From Campylorhamphus procurvoides (Eukaryota > Chordata > Aves > Passeriformes > Dendrocolaptidae), in assembly GCA_013396655.1 (NCBI GenBank), contig WBMV01002763.1, forward strand, positions 518,021 through 582,020: a stretch of 64,000 bases of DNA. Direction: 5' to 3'. Positions 12,929-25,528 of this stretch are shown one piece after another. The position numbers and the translations under genes were made by a program. The notes below the pieces were generated by a model, which saw only the letters and a list, made by a program, of their open reading frames with translations, ran no database searches and had not been told where the DNA came from. Position 1 is the stretch's first letter. Each line of letters opens with the position of its first letter.

Positions 12929-13105
12929 CATAGAAATATAGAAAGGTTTGAGTTAGAAGGCACCTCTGAAGGTCACCCAATCCACCCACCTGAGGGACAT
13001 CTGCAACTGGACCCGGTTGTTGAGAGCCCTATGAACCTGACCTTGAGTGTCTGCAGTGATGGGGCATCCACCAGCTCTTTGGGCACACAGTCCCTGTGTC
13101 TCACA
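12929..13105 (-). mobile_element. CR1 LINE 3' fragment, diverged subfamily
   Basis: It starts 'catagaaatatagaaaggtt' and includes 'gggacatctgcaactgg' and 'gatggggcatccaccagctc', matching an older CR1 subfamily in reverse orientation. A dinucleotide repeat follows 50 bases further on. Confidence 0.8.
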
Positions 13106-13150
13106 GAATCAGAAAACAGGGAGTGCTCAGTGCCTGCTATGTGGTCAGCC

Positions 13151-13213
13151 ATGTATATATATACACACACATATATATATATATATGAGCTGTGTGTGTG
13201 TGTGTGCATGTGC
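13151..13213. repeat. Compound TA/CA/TG microsatellite
   Basis: Runs of alternating TA with CA (13153-13186) are followed after 'gagc' by a TG run (13190-13206). Length is likely to vary between individuals. Confidence 0.95.
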
Positions 13214-15436
13214 TTACTGGGAATCCATGACCAGTGTCAGCACTGCTGGGAACTGTGGCCACAGAGCTGCTGCAGCCTCACTCCTGGATTTGGGAAGCCC
13301 TGACACTACTTACCTGTACAACAACCCTTTGAGATGCTCTCCAGCATCAGCTTTTGCATCACGAGTGCTCTAAATCATTTCAGAAAAGGCATTTTAACGT
13401 CTTGCTGCAGCTAAATTCTCCAAGAGCTGAAGGATAATTACTGGGTTGAAAAGGGTCTGAAAGAGGCAGAGCTGGAGTGTTTGCATAGAATGACATTTAA
13501 CGTGCCAGATTGCTGAGGAAGAGCACTGCAAATGTGAGTAACAACTGAAGTTGCTTCCACATGTAACACACAGTTCAAAACAGATATGATTTATCCAATA
13601 TTTTTTAATAACAACAAAGTGTTCAGGCCTCAGCCCCAGTGACTTGCTGAATAAAAGACTCCAAAAAGCTTTCTGTCCAACAGGCCAGACAAAAAGCAAG
13701 TTGCAAAGCAGCTCAACATAGATACTATTGGCCAAAAAAAAGAGAATATGCATATTGCACACACAGGTTCTCTCAAATGGCACACCAAGAATCCTTCTCC
13801 CACTGCCCTCAAGCCTCATTTCAACTTTCAAAAATTAATAAAAGTTCTAGTTTGTCTAAAATAGCTGCTTTCCAGTAATTTCTTTCCACACACACACTTT
13901 TTCCTCTGTCAAGAGCTAGCAGACACTAACTTGTATTCACAAAAAAAAGAGAAGTTCGCATATAGTTCAGTGAAAAGTTTTATAAATATACATAGGGAGA
14001 ACATATATTTAAGTGAAAAGATATGGGAATTTTTTTCTAAGAATGACTCTCTAGATTCTAGAGAAAAGATCCTGAATTATCTGGATTTCTCTAGCACCTA
14101 ATCCAGGTAAGAAACATAACCTCAGGTAATTTAGACAAATTCTCAGTGATAAAATATTAGTATTAGATTCTTTTTCATTATTTTTAGGGGATCTGTTATT
14201 GCTCCTTCGTACTTGCCAGATTCAACCCCAACACCCCACAGTTCTTTTGTTCAACTCAGGCTTTGGGAATAACAATAAGTCAGAAAGAGCCAGAAAAACA
14301 AGCCAAAAAAAGCCTGAAATAACAATTTCTCAGTTATTACACTAAGGGAAACTTTTACATATCCTCAATTGGAGACCAACCCCTCAGACTGAATTCAATC
14401 ATGGGGATGCAGAGGTGAAAGTATGCAGAAATCAGACAAAACATCATTCACTTTCTCAACAAAAAGAATTTCTTCCTTTCCCACCTCAACTGAGAATTGG
14501 GTTTTTACAAGTCTTTTAATTGCTCCTACACAAACACCCTTGTGAAATAATTTGAGTTCTAAGTATTTTTAAAACTAGGAAGAAATGCTGCAGAAGCATC
14601 AGAGAGACAGAGAGGGGAAAGCTCCAGCCATCAGTTGAATTCTTATCAACCAAACGAACCACAGAGGAATCAACTCTTTACATTTCACATGTTATACTCA
14701 AATTATTCCAGGAAAACTTCTGGATAGCAATGAGTACAATTTTTTTCACCTTTTTCTTTCTTTTTACAAGACAAAAGGACACCAGAGAAAACACACTGGG
14801 TAAATCAGGGCTCCTGGAAAGTCTGTGGTGGGTGAATCTCCCAAACAAGCACATCTAAGGCATAACATGCCATGTAAGAAGATGTTCACACCTTGAACTT
14901 AAATTAATATAAAATAAAAGAAGGAAATTTAGTAGGAAAAGGCACAGAATGGACTAAAGTACGTGCAGTGAGAAGGCTGGGCTAACAGAACAGGGTGAAG
15001 GAGGTTTCCCAGGTCAGAGAAGGATTCAGAGTGTGATCTGCTAGTAGAGAAAATAAGAAAAACAAACAAAGTTAATTAAGTTTGTAAAGAGTGGGAGGAA
15101 AAACAACAAGAAATAGACATTTGATTTTGATTTCCAACTTTGCACTACAAAACCATGAGTGAAGATGAGAGACAAGAAGGGCCTTTCCTGAATACAGGAC
15201 AAGGGTATGGGGGGACAGAAGAGAAAAGGGTAAACAGGGAATGTGAGATTGAGAGACACCATGAGAAAGATGCAAATTTCAAGGAAATTTTGAGTTGCAA
15301 GGAGACAAAATAAGTGTGTAATTAATCGAGGTAGCAAAGAAAAGGAAAGGGAAAGGAGTATAGAGGAGGGCAGCATGGAAACAGAGATGGCTGCAGCTTT
15401 TTAATACAGTTAAAAAAAGAAAACTCCCTAAGGAGA

Positions 15437-16206
15437 GTGGAAAAGTTTGAAGGAAGGCAAAGTCCCAGCAGGGATTTTATGCTTCAAACAGGAAAGAAAG
15501 TCAAGCCCTCCAGGCAGCAAGTTATAAAGACTTGGGCTAACAGGGGTCCCGTTAAAGGGGGAAGAAGGGGAGGAAAACAGAGGTTTCTTGTCCCATCCCC
15601 ACTTATATTAATATTTATTTTATTAGCTATAAGTGTCCTCAGAGTATCAATGCCTTTTAATGCCCAACTCAGTCTGTATCCCATCCAGAGGGACCCGTCC
15701 ATGAGACAGATTCACTGGCTGGACAGGAACTTTGATACTCCAATGAGAACTACACTTAATAACAAGAGAGACCATTTTCCACCAGGTTCTCTTAAAAGTT
15801 ACATCACTGCCAGCACCAGAAACAAACTGGAATAAACTCTAGCGGTTCCCAAAATTACTTTTATTAATACAAGGCTGTGACAATTATTGTGGGTTTCACA
15901 TTGTCAGCGATAATGTGACCTGCGTGATTGTATTCAATTGATAACAAAACCCCCAAAAGAAACACTCTACAAACTGCACACATCACCCTAAGCCTCAATA
16001 CTGAACCAACTTCCTCTCAGCACATGCTTAATCTAACACCAGAAACTCCTAACCAGGAGCACAGCAACCTAAAACCAAAATCTAAACCCTCTTGGTCACA
16101 CAAAGCAGAAAGAACTGCACACAACACCCCCTGTAACACAAAGCAAAAAGACAGAATACAGCTGGTTTCCACTATCAAACACGTTAAAAGCAATTACTCA
16201 TCTTAA
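15437..16206 (+). pseudogene. Possible retroviral envelope-like remnant, broken frames
   Basis: Three short plus-strand reading segments look protein-like and follow one another. The first (15437-15835, 132 codons) has a basic N-terminal region rich in Lys and Arg (residues 1-47) and then a hydrophobic stretch of about 18 residues (around residues 53-70), the layout of a long leader plus signal sequence. A second segment in another frame (about 15843-15932) is Cys-containing with one N-glycosylation motif (NVT). A third frame (15928-16206) is Thr-, Asn- and Pro-rich. The frames are separated by stops and shifts, so nothing intact remains. I infer an old endogenous retrovirus env fragment; I could not match it to a named family, and chance or another transposon type remains possible. 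Confidence 0.3.
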
Positions 16207-16600
16207 AGGAACACAATAACAAATATAAAGTGAGATATGTAACCCACACCTTAAAGGAACACCACAACCAACATAAGAGATGTAACCCCATGGGTTACGA
16301 GGTGTAGTATTTATGAAATAAAGATGTTAGCCAGGTAAAATGAGTAAATAAAGGTAGCTATGGGGTAAAAACGAACAGGTATAAGATGTAAAGTAACAGG
16401 CACATCCCCACAACGTGGCACTGTAAGGACAGCGGTTTGGGAAGGAACTGCTGGCCCAGCAAGTTCTGACTGAAAGAAGATGGTTCAGTCAGGAAAGTTC
16501 TCCTTAAACACAAACAGCCTGAACTGGGGTGATGATTTCAGTCCCAAAAATATCGCGCATCACAAAACTGAGACAGCTGTGAGTGCCTAGATGTGGCATC
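16202..16600 (+). repeat. Unidentified segment with tandem 48-base repeat, possibly LTR
   Basis: Two tandem copies start at 16202 and 16250 ('cttaaaggaacac' in each) and both run to 'gtaaccc'. A near-perfect palindrome, gtaaccccatgggttac, follows at 16282-16298. Two AATAAA signals occur at about 16317 and 16347. Its position after the envelope-like frames would suit a 3' LTR, but I found no paired LTR, no clear TG...CA ends and no primer-binding site. This is only a suggestion. Confidence 0.25.
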
Positions 16601-17594
16601 ACCAGCAACAAGGCAGAATGTGTCTCTCTCTGTGTCATAATGCTGTCATTGAAACCACAAAAGCTTAAATGAACTTAAAATAGCATTATCAACTATTATA
16701 AAAACAATTGGCATGTCACAAATGTGTATTTTGGAGTTTGGTCCCACCACCTGAGAGGTGAGGAGGGAACAGTAAGGGAGAAGAGCTTTCATGGGATTTA
16801 TTTTAAATCTTCACTGTAAAAGTTTTCTACACTAGATAGTCAAAAGCACTAAGGAAAAGCACTGAAAATATCTTTTTTTGTGTTCCATCACAGAGAAAAA
16901 AGTTGCCAGGGAAGTTTTGTGTCTCACACATTCATCCACACTTTTTAAGCTTATAGATACAGAATATTCTTTCTCTACAACATGCCTAAATCTGCATGAA
17001 CAAAACATTAAGTCTATCTCAACTTTACACTGTCTTCAAACAGGAAAAAAAAAACAAACAAACAAAAACATCAGGAGTTATTTCCTTTCCCTTGACTGAA
17101 GAATAAATTTCAAATTATGGTGTGAAGTTGCATTGACTGTGCTCAAAAAGTAAAAAATTTAAAACACAACCACCAGCTGCTGGTCTAAACCACGTTATTG
17201 ATGAATGTTTCAGCCACATGCCAGAAAACTCCCAAGAAAATGACACTAAAATCAGACAGTCACCAGCACAGACACAGCCAAAGCCATTTAACAGACAGAA
17301 TAAATTTACAGAAATATAATGTATTTTCTTGTCTTGCCTTCTGCAGCATCCCAGACTTAAATTTAACCAGACCCGAGCCAAATGGACCTGCAGTTCTTGA
17401 TAGATTTTTCTGTCAATCAGAACCTGAATTTCTCCTCCACAGGGAATTTCCTTCTTCCCTAATGATCAATACAAGCCCAGTTGCATTTAGACACCTATGC
17501 TAGGAGTGTGGCACGTATTGTATCTTTTATTCTTGTGAGTTCTTCTTTACTCTCCTGCACTTCTAAAGCTTTGTAGTTTCAGGGTTCATGGTCT

Positions 17595-17662
17595 TGGAAT
17601 CATGGAATGGTTTGGGCTCGAAGGGATATTGAAGATCATCTAGTTCCAATCCCCTCCTATGG
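17595..17662 (-). mobile_element. CR1 LINE 3' tip
   Basis: It reads 'tcatggaatggtttgggctc', then 'gaagatcatctagttccaat', the reverse complement of a CR1 end. It is about 68 bases long and diverged. Confidence 0.85.
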
Positions 17663-20156
17663 TTTTTTCCCTTCCCTCCAGGGTAAGAAGACACAAAGAA
17701 CAAACATCCCCATTTCCCAGGTCTCATTTGTCCCCCTCTGGGAGATCTTTTGACAGGATCAGCACAAACACCCACACAGCAAAGCATTCAATGGCACAGC
17801 AACTGGATAATTTCATTTAGATGGTTTTGAACTCTTAAGGACAAAAGTGTTCCCACTCTGGAGTCATTACTGGATGCACAGATACACATAATTACACAGA
17901 GATGAGCTTTAGGCATAAAATATTTTCATCTTGCTTTGTGTTTTTAGAACTCCTTAAATCAAAACTGTTGATCGTCCTCCCACACCATCAAAGCAGCAAG
18001 AACCTTAACCCTACATATTCTTTGCATTCACATTCATTCCAGGGTGTTCTGCAAACCACACAGTGCCTTTGGTTCACACCTCTCAATGGAAGGCAAAGTG
18101 TCCCTGGAAGGAATTGCTGCACAGAACAGCACACAGCAATGCAGGGCAGGGCACCATGGGCACCTCAGAGACAGATTTTAGGGTTCGGATTGAATTATCC
18201 AAGCTGGAAGTTCGCCAGGAAATCAGCCAGCAAAACACAGCTCTGGGTTCATTAATTGATGATGTGGAGCCAAACGTGTCATTGTCCATCTCACCAGGAC
18301 TGGGCTGGGCTCCTTCACACACCAAATGATGGACTTTGGGGCCTCCTGCTCTCCAAGCTATGGAATCGTGTTGGGCACCCCCACAAAAAGGCTGCTCTGC
18401 TTTTCTGACAGGCTTTTACAGTATTGACAAAGATGAATGTCTGCATTGCTCTGTATAATACGGTTTAAAACCTCATTTTTCCTCTGCACCCTGCACTGTT
18501 GTTTGGGATTTTTTTTAAAATCTAAATTAAAAAGCAAAGAGTAAAAGTCTTATTGTCAATTAAAAAGCCCGAAATTCAGTCTAGATAATAGACTGTGCAA
18601 CAATTTAGGTTGATGATTCAGTAGGAGGCTCCCTGGGAGAAGCTGAGTCAGCATCCCAGACCCAAGGGGACTGTTATAAATTTAGAGAGAACACGGGCAT
18701 TCGTGTCAGCACTGAAGATGCTGAACTAGAATTTGACATAACACAAAATAAGTAATGTAAGCAATGGGAAAATGAAGGGGTTGACATTGAAAGGGTTGAC
18801 ATGTGAAAATTAATGCCAGAACAACCAGGCATCAGCACAGAAATTCTATATGAAAAAAACACCAAACAAACATAAAACCACCATCACAACAACAAGAACC
18901 CACGCCTCCAAAAAAAAAAAAAATTAAAAATCCACAACCCCCCTAGAACATTGCAATATCACTGAACACAGAGTATACAGCAAGTACTTAACTTATGCTG
19001 ATGTACTGACACCTGAATATTTATGAAAACCCAAACCACATAGGAACAGGAAAACAGTGAAACCAAGTACACAGATAGTGGAAGGGAGGGAGAAACAGCT
19101 TCAGGATGGCACAGACTGGAATATTCACTGCTCAGTGCTTAGGCAGACAAAAGGTTAATCCTGCCTGTTCATATGATCACTGCAGTCCAAATTTCACCAG
19201 CTGAAAAAAACATGAATATGAGTTCTGGGGGACTAACTCACTGAAAATTAGTATTTTATGCCCAAGTCCTTTAGACCCCTTTTGAAATCTCAGCTGGAGA
19301 TCTGTCAGGCCTGTTCTAAAACCCAGAGCTGATGATACTGGCAGATGGTGTCTTTATATCATAGGATTTACAATGCCATAAACCTGAAAGGTACTTAATT
19401 CTGCTGCAATAAAGATAATTACAATCACTAAAAAGGAAAAGCCTTGTTATGGGCATGTATTGAAAACACATTTTTCTCCCATCCCACAGGTGAATTGAAA
19501 ACACCTGAAAAACATTTTACCTTTTGAAGGATATTTGTCAGATGGTATCATAAATATCCATTTATCTTCTCACCAACACCCAGATCATAATTGTTTTAAT
19601 ATTGCTATTCTCTCTGTAGTTTTAGGCTTTGGATAATTTTTTATGTATTTCAATATATTCTTGAAACCACAAGTACTTCCATATTGCTACACTGTTTGGT
19701 TGATAATTGTCAGATTGTACACAAACATATGAGCCAAAATTCTAACTCTACATTTGCACCCACAGGCTTTAAAGCAGCACTCAGACATAGCCAAGTTAAA
19801 AGAACATGTCATTTTGTCACACAGCAGAATAAAAAGCAAGTTGGAAACGAAACAATAAGCTTTGGCACTGGGTAACCTGGCTAAGTCATGTTAGAGTTCA
19901 CTATGTGGTGACAGAACAGCTAAAAGAGAAAAAAAAAAACAAAGCAAACATCATTTTAGCAAAGCTAGAACATTCTTTATACTGATTTCTATTCATTAAG
20001 GTATAGCTATTTTAATACTTGAATACCACATTATATAGAAATATTTTTACATATATATAGGAGATAATTTTAATTATATTATCAAAGCACCTGATACACT
20101 TGTTTCAGAAGAAATCTTGAAACTTGTTCACCCACAAAGCATTTTGTCCCACCTAC

Positions 20157-20352
20157 CTTGTTTTCGAACATCCTCCACAGCAGCAACCAGCTCCTCCTTG
20201 AGATCCTGGCTCTCCTTAGCAATTTGGTCCCCTTTTTCCAAAAAGTTCTGAGTGGCCTGTTCCACTGAGGCAGCCAAAACATGAGCCTTCTTAGAGCGCC
20301 CCTTCTTTTTGCCAGATGGTCCTTTATTGCTGGTGTTCACAAGAGTTGTTAC
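20157..20352 (-). CDS. CTNNA2: CTNNA2 coding exon 2 (residues 35-99 plus one base)
   Basis: This 196-base exon has 65 codons plus the first base of a glycine codon. It begins VTTLVNTSNKGPSGKKKG and ends EELVAAVEDVRKQ. It covers the start of the helical beta-catenin-binding and homodimerisation domain near the alpha-catenin N-terminus. A strongly basic stretch (KKKGRSKK, about residues 49-56) precedes the helix VLAASVEQATQNFLEKG. The residues TSNKGPSGKKKG and KESQDLKEE favour CTNNA2 over CTNNA1, which I recall with NKKRG and SQFLKEE at these places. The acceptor is TTTCTTTTGCCCACAG and the donor is CAAG followed by GTAGGT, both canonical. Third-position GC is about 49 per cent (32 of 65 codons), much lower than in the next exon. 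Confidence 0.97.
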
Positions 20353-22847
20353 CTGTGGGCAAAAGAAACAAGATTTTTGGTCACTTTGAGTGAATAAGCT
20401 GCTAAAATGGACACTGAACACAGAGGGGTCAGAAACCACGCAGAAATCAAGTGTCTCTTGAGATAAGCACTGTGAGAGACATAGAAGTGGTGACAAGGAC
20501 ACTGTGGCTGTTTTCCAGACATTTAAGGTGTGAAGGGCTCCTGCTGCAAACATTACACAGCTTAAAACTCCTTGACTTAGTGTCGCTTCTCTGTATTTCC
20601 AATATTTTGGTGTGAGACCACAATCCTACCAGGATTTAAAAACAGAAGGAAAAAACCTGTTTCCTAAAGGAACTTCAATAAACTGATTAGAAATTTCAAC
20701 CACAAACAGCACAGGGGGTACCACAGCTTTGCTGGACCAAGAAGGAGTCTTGGAATACTGGATGGGGTATCACTGGCTGTTAAAGGCACAAAAAAACAGC
20801 TCCATAAACAGATCCATAAAGAAATATAAGAGCAAAATAACAGCCCTTGCAATAATAAGTGCACTACAAAAGTAAAGATTTTAAAACAAAGTAGGAAAAT
20901 TCACTGTCACCTCATCCCTGTTGCAAGAAGAGTGACAAGGTACAGTTTTGACCAAAAAAAAGCCTTTTACCATGCCCTTTGTGCTACAATTTGTTGTTCT
21001 TTGAGCTAGTTTTTTTCCACATTTCATCTAAAAATTATAGACTATGGAAGAATAAATAGATAGATAGAGCTTGAAAACACTACATACAGGGATGTATTGG
21101 GTGCAAAAAAATGTATCCCAGAGACTTCTTTCAGGAAGGAGTCTGTCTGGCTACTGCAAAATATTAATCCATCATATGGAGCCTTTTCCCACTATTTGTA
21201 ATTAGAAATAATATTTTCTTTATCAGTTTACCCTTGCAAATATTCTTCATGAAATCTCCTGAAGATCCTGTCATGGCTGATCATTGTTTATTTAAGGCTT
21301 TTAGCATTTCATAAATAAGCAAACTAGACTGCCTGTACAACCCAACAAAAGGAAAGGGTTTGTGCAGGGCATCAGAAGGATGAGTGAGAAAAGGCAATAA
21401 AACAGTTTTAAGTATGTGCTGAAACTCACAAAGGAGACGCGAAGATGAAGAGATTAATGTCAGAGCTTTATCTTAATTATTTGGACTTACTGAGCAAAGT
21501 AGAACTAGACTGCCAGGACAGCTCAAATGGCAAAGAGAGAGATGAGGTGGTCAATAAACTAAGAGAAATCAGATTATTCCATATGAGGTAGATGTAAGGG
21601 TGAGTAGCTAAAAAACCTGCAATTCAACTCCCAGGTTGGATTCTTTGCTCCTAATTTTACCTACAAAAAGGTTACACATTTATTAACAGCTCATGTGGGA
21701 GCACTGAACTAATGAATGCAGTCAATACATGGGAAGAGGGGCCACAATTGTCACAGAATATGATACATTTGTGCCTAGGAATGGACAGTCAATGAGACAT
21801 CACTGGTGAGGAATTACACTGAATTACCAGTTTGGAATGCTAAGAAAGCAGTTTCTTCCAAAAATAGAAATCCTAGTCAGGAAAGTCAGCTGTACTAGGA
21901 GAGGGGCAGGGAGAGGAAGACTTCTGATAGCACTGACAGAAAACCCCATGATGTATATCAGCTACTTTTCCATTTTTAAAAAGCCAATAATAACCTATAA
22001 TTTCTTCAAAATTGCAAAACCCCACAAACCTATTATCTTATTACTATAACTCAGTTTTCTAGCAGGGCTTTAAAGCTAACTGGTTTATTTCAAATATCTT
22101 ACCCCCCCCATACTAGCAAAAAGAATGTCTCTGTCAGCTTCTCTAACTAATCAATGCAGACCTCACCCAGAATTCTGCACAATTATCAAACATATCACTG
22201 AATAATTACCATAAGCTCATTTGGCAACCCCATAATGATCCAGGCTTTGTGATCACACTAGGGAACGTCGCACTCGTATTTTATTAAAGAAGCTTCACAC
22301 AGTCCTAGCACAGATCCCTGCTGGAAAAACAGACCTCCACTAATTAATAGTTCGGTCCCATCCTGAATTAAGGCCTCCTCACACAGCCCCAGAAAGGTGA
22401 GGATGTCTTTGCTAAGAGCAGAACATTCCATCAGCATGGATTGCCCTGGGGCAGAGGTCATGATTGGGCAGGGATGCCCAAAGTGAGAGGGGATGGAGCT
22501 GAATCAGACATTCATCAAACTAATCCCCAGTCAGCAGCTCCAGCTCACACAAGAACATTCCTGGCTCTGTGAATTAAATTGTCTTTCCCTACAGATTTCT
22601 GAAATGGGTGGGCCAGAAGTTTAAGAGCAGCAATTCTCCCCCTGCTTGAATTGCATTAGTTGCTCAAGATTTTCCATAACCACATTTAAAATATACATAT
22701 ATTGAAAAATTTTGAGGAAAATAGTCATATCTTTTTGTTTTCAGTTATACTGTTAAGCCTTGTGGTTTCTCAGTGATCCCTCACACAAGACAGATGCCTT
22801 GTTATTGTGTTTTCAGCGCAGGCTGGGTGGTGAAATCACTGAGAGCA

Positions 22848-23497
22848 GCACTTTGGAGAAGGACTTGGGGATACTGGTGGATGAAAAATGAGGCATATCC
22901 TGGCAATATGAGGTTATAACCTAGAAGGCCACCTGCATCGTGGGTGTCACCAAAAGCCCAGCCAAGAGGTCAAGGGAGGTGATTCTCCCTCTCTCCTGTG
23001 AGACGTGGAGCATTGCATCCAGCTCTGAGGTGCCCAGCATGAGAGAAACACATAGAGCTCCTGGAGAGGCCCAGAGGAGGGGCCAGAGATGCTGCAGGGC
23101 TGGAGCCCCTCTGCTCTGGAGCCAGGCTGGGAGAGCTGGGGGGGTCACCTGGAGAAGAGAAGGCTCCAGGGACACCTGAGAGCCCCTTTTGGTGCCTGAA
23201 GGGGCTCCAGGAGAGCTGGAGAGGGACTGGGGACAAGGCGTGGAGGGACAGGACACAGGGAATGGCTTCAGACTAAAAGGTTTATATTTAGATATAAAGA
23301 AGTTGTGGGTTTTTTCAATGATGAGGGTGGTGAGACACTGAGAAGTTGTGGATGCTCCATCACTGGCCATACTCAGTGTGAGGCTGGATGGGGCTCTGAG
23401 CAACCTTGTGAAAGATGCCCCTGCACATGGCAGGTGGACTGGGGCAGATGATCTTGAAAGGTCTCTTCCAGCCCAAATCATAATTCTGTGATTCTGC
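22848..23497 (+). mobile_element. CR1 LINE 3' fragment, longest copy in the window
   Basis: This 650-base sense copy runs from 'tggagaaggacttggggata' (end of ORF2) through 'gagctggagagggactgggg' and the 3' untranslated part to the tail 'aattctgtgattctg'. The middle (about 23270-23300) is diverged. The antisense open frame of 192 codons inside it is not a gene. It retains the ORF2 end but no intact reverse transcriptase. Confidence 0.92.
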
Positions 23498-24589
23498 AAT
23501 TTTTAAATCTCAATGACAGAGGCTGTCAGTTTCTCCAAGGGTGGGCAACATTTATGTTTCCTTGTTTTTAATAAACCAAAGCAAGCAAGTCAAATATAAC
23601 TGTGCAAACACACACATTATGAAAACAATCCACACAGACGCTTTGGTTGTGACAGGTGCAATCAAAGCAAAAGGGTTTCTCAGAAATATCATCGATGATT
23701 TGCAAAACAACAACAAAAAAACCACCATTCTCCCATATGCACATTGTATTTTCAAGTCAGTATTACTTGTTCTTCCCCGTGGCATTTCCCGAATGGGAAC
23801 AGCTACAAGTTATTCCTCTCTTCTCATACCCTCATATATCACCGGCTGCTGGAAACACTCCATGACCTGAGAAAAGACAGGTCTGACATTTTCATGTGAG
23901 GGCCCTTTCACTTCAAGAAATGAAGCTGCCCTTCCACTCCAGTGCACTCCCTTATTGCCTCACTGCTTGTACTGATGGGATCCTATAGAGTACGGCTTTT
24001 CAAAATCCTCCTGTCTCCAGAAGAAGTTTGTTCCATCAGACAAAACCAAAAATCCCTGCAACTGCCTGGAAAACGAGAACTTTGTGGGTTTGCTTTTCTT
24101 TTTTGTTTCCTTGGCATCAGGATGAAGCAGAGAGGTTAAAGCACCAGCACCAGATTCAACTCCTTACTAAAACAGAGGTAGAAGACAGACCTGAGCACTC
24201 TGTTTGTGACCTCCTTGGCTCTGACCATCGAGAAGCAGAGCAAACACGTGTGGAACTTTCTGTAATTCTAATTCTGCACACCAGAGACCTCCCTTGTGAT
24301 GTGGCTCTCAGCAGGAGCTCATGAGCAGATCCTAATCCAACTGCAAGCTATAACTGAGCAAAACACAGCAGAAAAAGCTTCTTCACTCACAAATGAAACA
24401 GAAAAGCAGCTACCTTGGATTTTTTCCATATTTTTGCAGAGAAGTAGATGACTTGGGGTTTTTTTCCATATTTGTGGTTATTCTCTAGTACCACATAAAA
24501 ATGGGGTTTTTTTCTCCTATTACACCAAGAAATGTGTGAACACAGATGTTCTCCTGAGCATGATTCAGTCCATCACACAACTCCTTATT

Positions 24590-24745
24590 TGATAATAACT
24601 GTTCTTCACTTTTCTCTATCAACTTGACTAATTTGCTACTGCCCTTACCCAATAAATCATAACAGCTTACATAATTAACTCTTGTAATTAGATCCCCACG
24701 ATTAGCACCAGCTGTCTATCTAATTCATAAAACTGAAATCTTCTT
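24590..24745. promoter_or_regulatory. Candidate conserved non-coding element
   Basis: 'cataattaactcttgtaatt' is followed by 'cgattagcaccagctgtcta', that is, three homeodomain-type cores beside a CAGCTG E-box within 60 bases. The block is repeat-free in the 35 kb intron, about 4.2 kb after its end at coding exon 2. Function is inferred from motifs alone. Confidence 0.25.
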
Positions 24746-25331
24746 TCTCTTCTATACAGAATTCTCATTGACAAATACACCTTTCACTACCCACACCCAA
24801 TTCCAGTGCTTTAACAGTGGGTTTTTGTACTCCATCCAGTGTTTACAAACACGTGCTGGTTGGAAGAATCCATAAATAAGCAAAGTATTCTCTCTAATGT
24901 ATAAATTATTAGCAGGGATGTTAAAAAATGCCACACCTTCCTTTTGGCTGCAAAGTACACAGGTAACTCAGGCAACACCGATCAGAGCCAGGATATTTTC
25001 ATCCAATGTAGCTGGAGGATGGGGAGCTGCTCCAGCTCACATTTCTGCTGCCAAACACTAATTCCTGAACAAATTTGCATATTCCTGTTCTGTCATGAGG
25101 TACCTTTAGGATGCAATTTAGAGATAGCAACACTGTTCCCGTTAATTTATATTTTCCTTATCAGTGCTCCCACCATGGGAAGAGGCTTATATCCTGGCCA
25201 AGGTGAATGAATATTATATAAGGCACTTTTAAAGTTCTTCAGCAAGTATTAATTCCCTGTAGAATTTCCTACCACCTGTTATGCCATCAAAAGCCAAGAA
25301 AAAAACAAATCACCCCATACTTATTTTCCAC

Positions 25332-25528
25332 CTACAAATCTTCCTGAAAAATTATCAAAAATTTCTACAACAGACACACAAACCTGAAATATGTTTTCAC
25401 AATATGTATTGTTAAGAAGGAAAAACACAATTAAATGAAAAATCATGGCTATGTTCCTTCTACAAATCTTCCTGAAAAATAATCCAAAATTTATACAACA
25501 GCCATAAAAACCTGCAATATGTTTTCAC
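25332..25528. repeat. Direct duplication, two 69-base copies 128 bases apart
   Basis: Copy one is 25332-25400 and copy two 25460-25528. Both start 'ctacaaatcttcctgaaaaa' and end 'atatgttttcac', with about nine differences between. The offset of exactly 128 bases at both ends shows a gap-free duplication. Confidence 0.9.

Larger units (their letters stand above)
1696..20156 (-). other. CTNNA2: CTNNA2 intron between coding exons 2 and 3 (18.5 kb)
   Basis: A GT-AG intron in phase 1. It holds CR1 fragments, one TA/CA/TG microsatellite, a possible retroviral remnant at about 15.4-16.6 kb and several AT-rich blocks with homeodomain-type motifs, each entered separately. The stretches 2191-4682, 4974-5635, 8750-10142, 10871-12422, 13220-15400, 16600-17594 and 17663-20156 contain nothing else I can name. 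Reading frames in them look like chance. Confidence 0.9.

Noticed and set aside
12656..13303. Plus-strand open frame of 215 codons, the longest in the window
   Set aside because: It runs through an antisense CR1 fragment and a TA/CA/TG microsatellite, and its translation shows dinucleotide-derived runs. No protein family likeness.
13394..13831. Minus-strand open frame of 145 codons rich in Cys, Phe and Leu
   Set aside because: I recognise no family, see no splice signals or conserved motif, and the composition is that expected from AT-rich intron sequence.
22921..23499. Minus-strand open frame of 192 codons
   Set aside because: It is the antisense of a sense CR1 LINE fragment; such frames recur in every CR1 copy of this subfamily.
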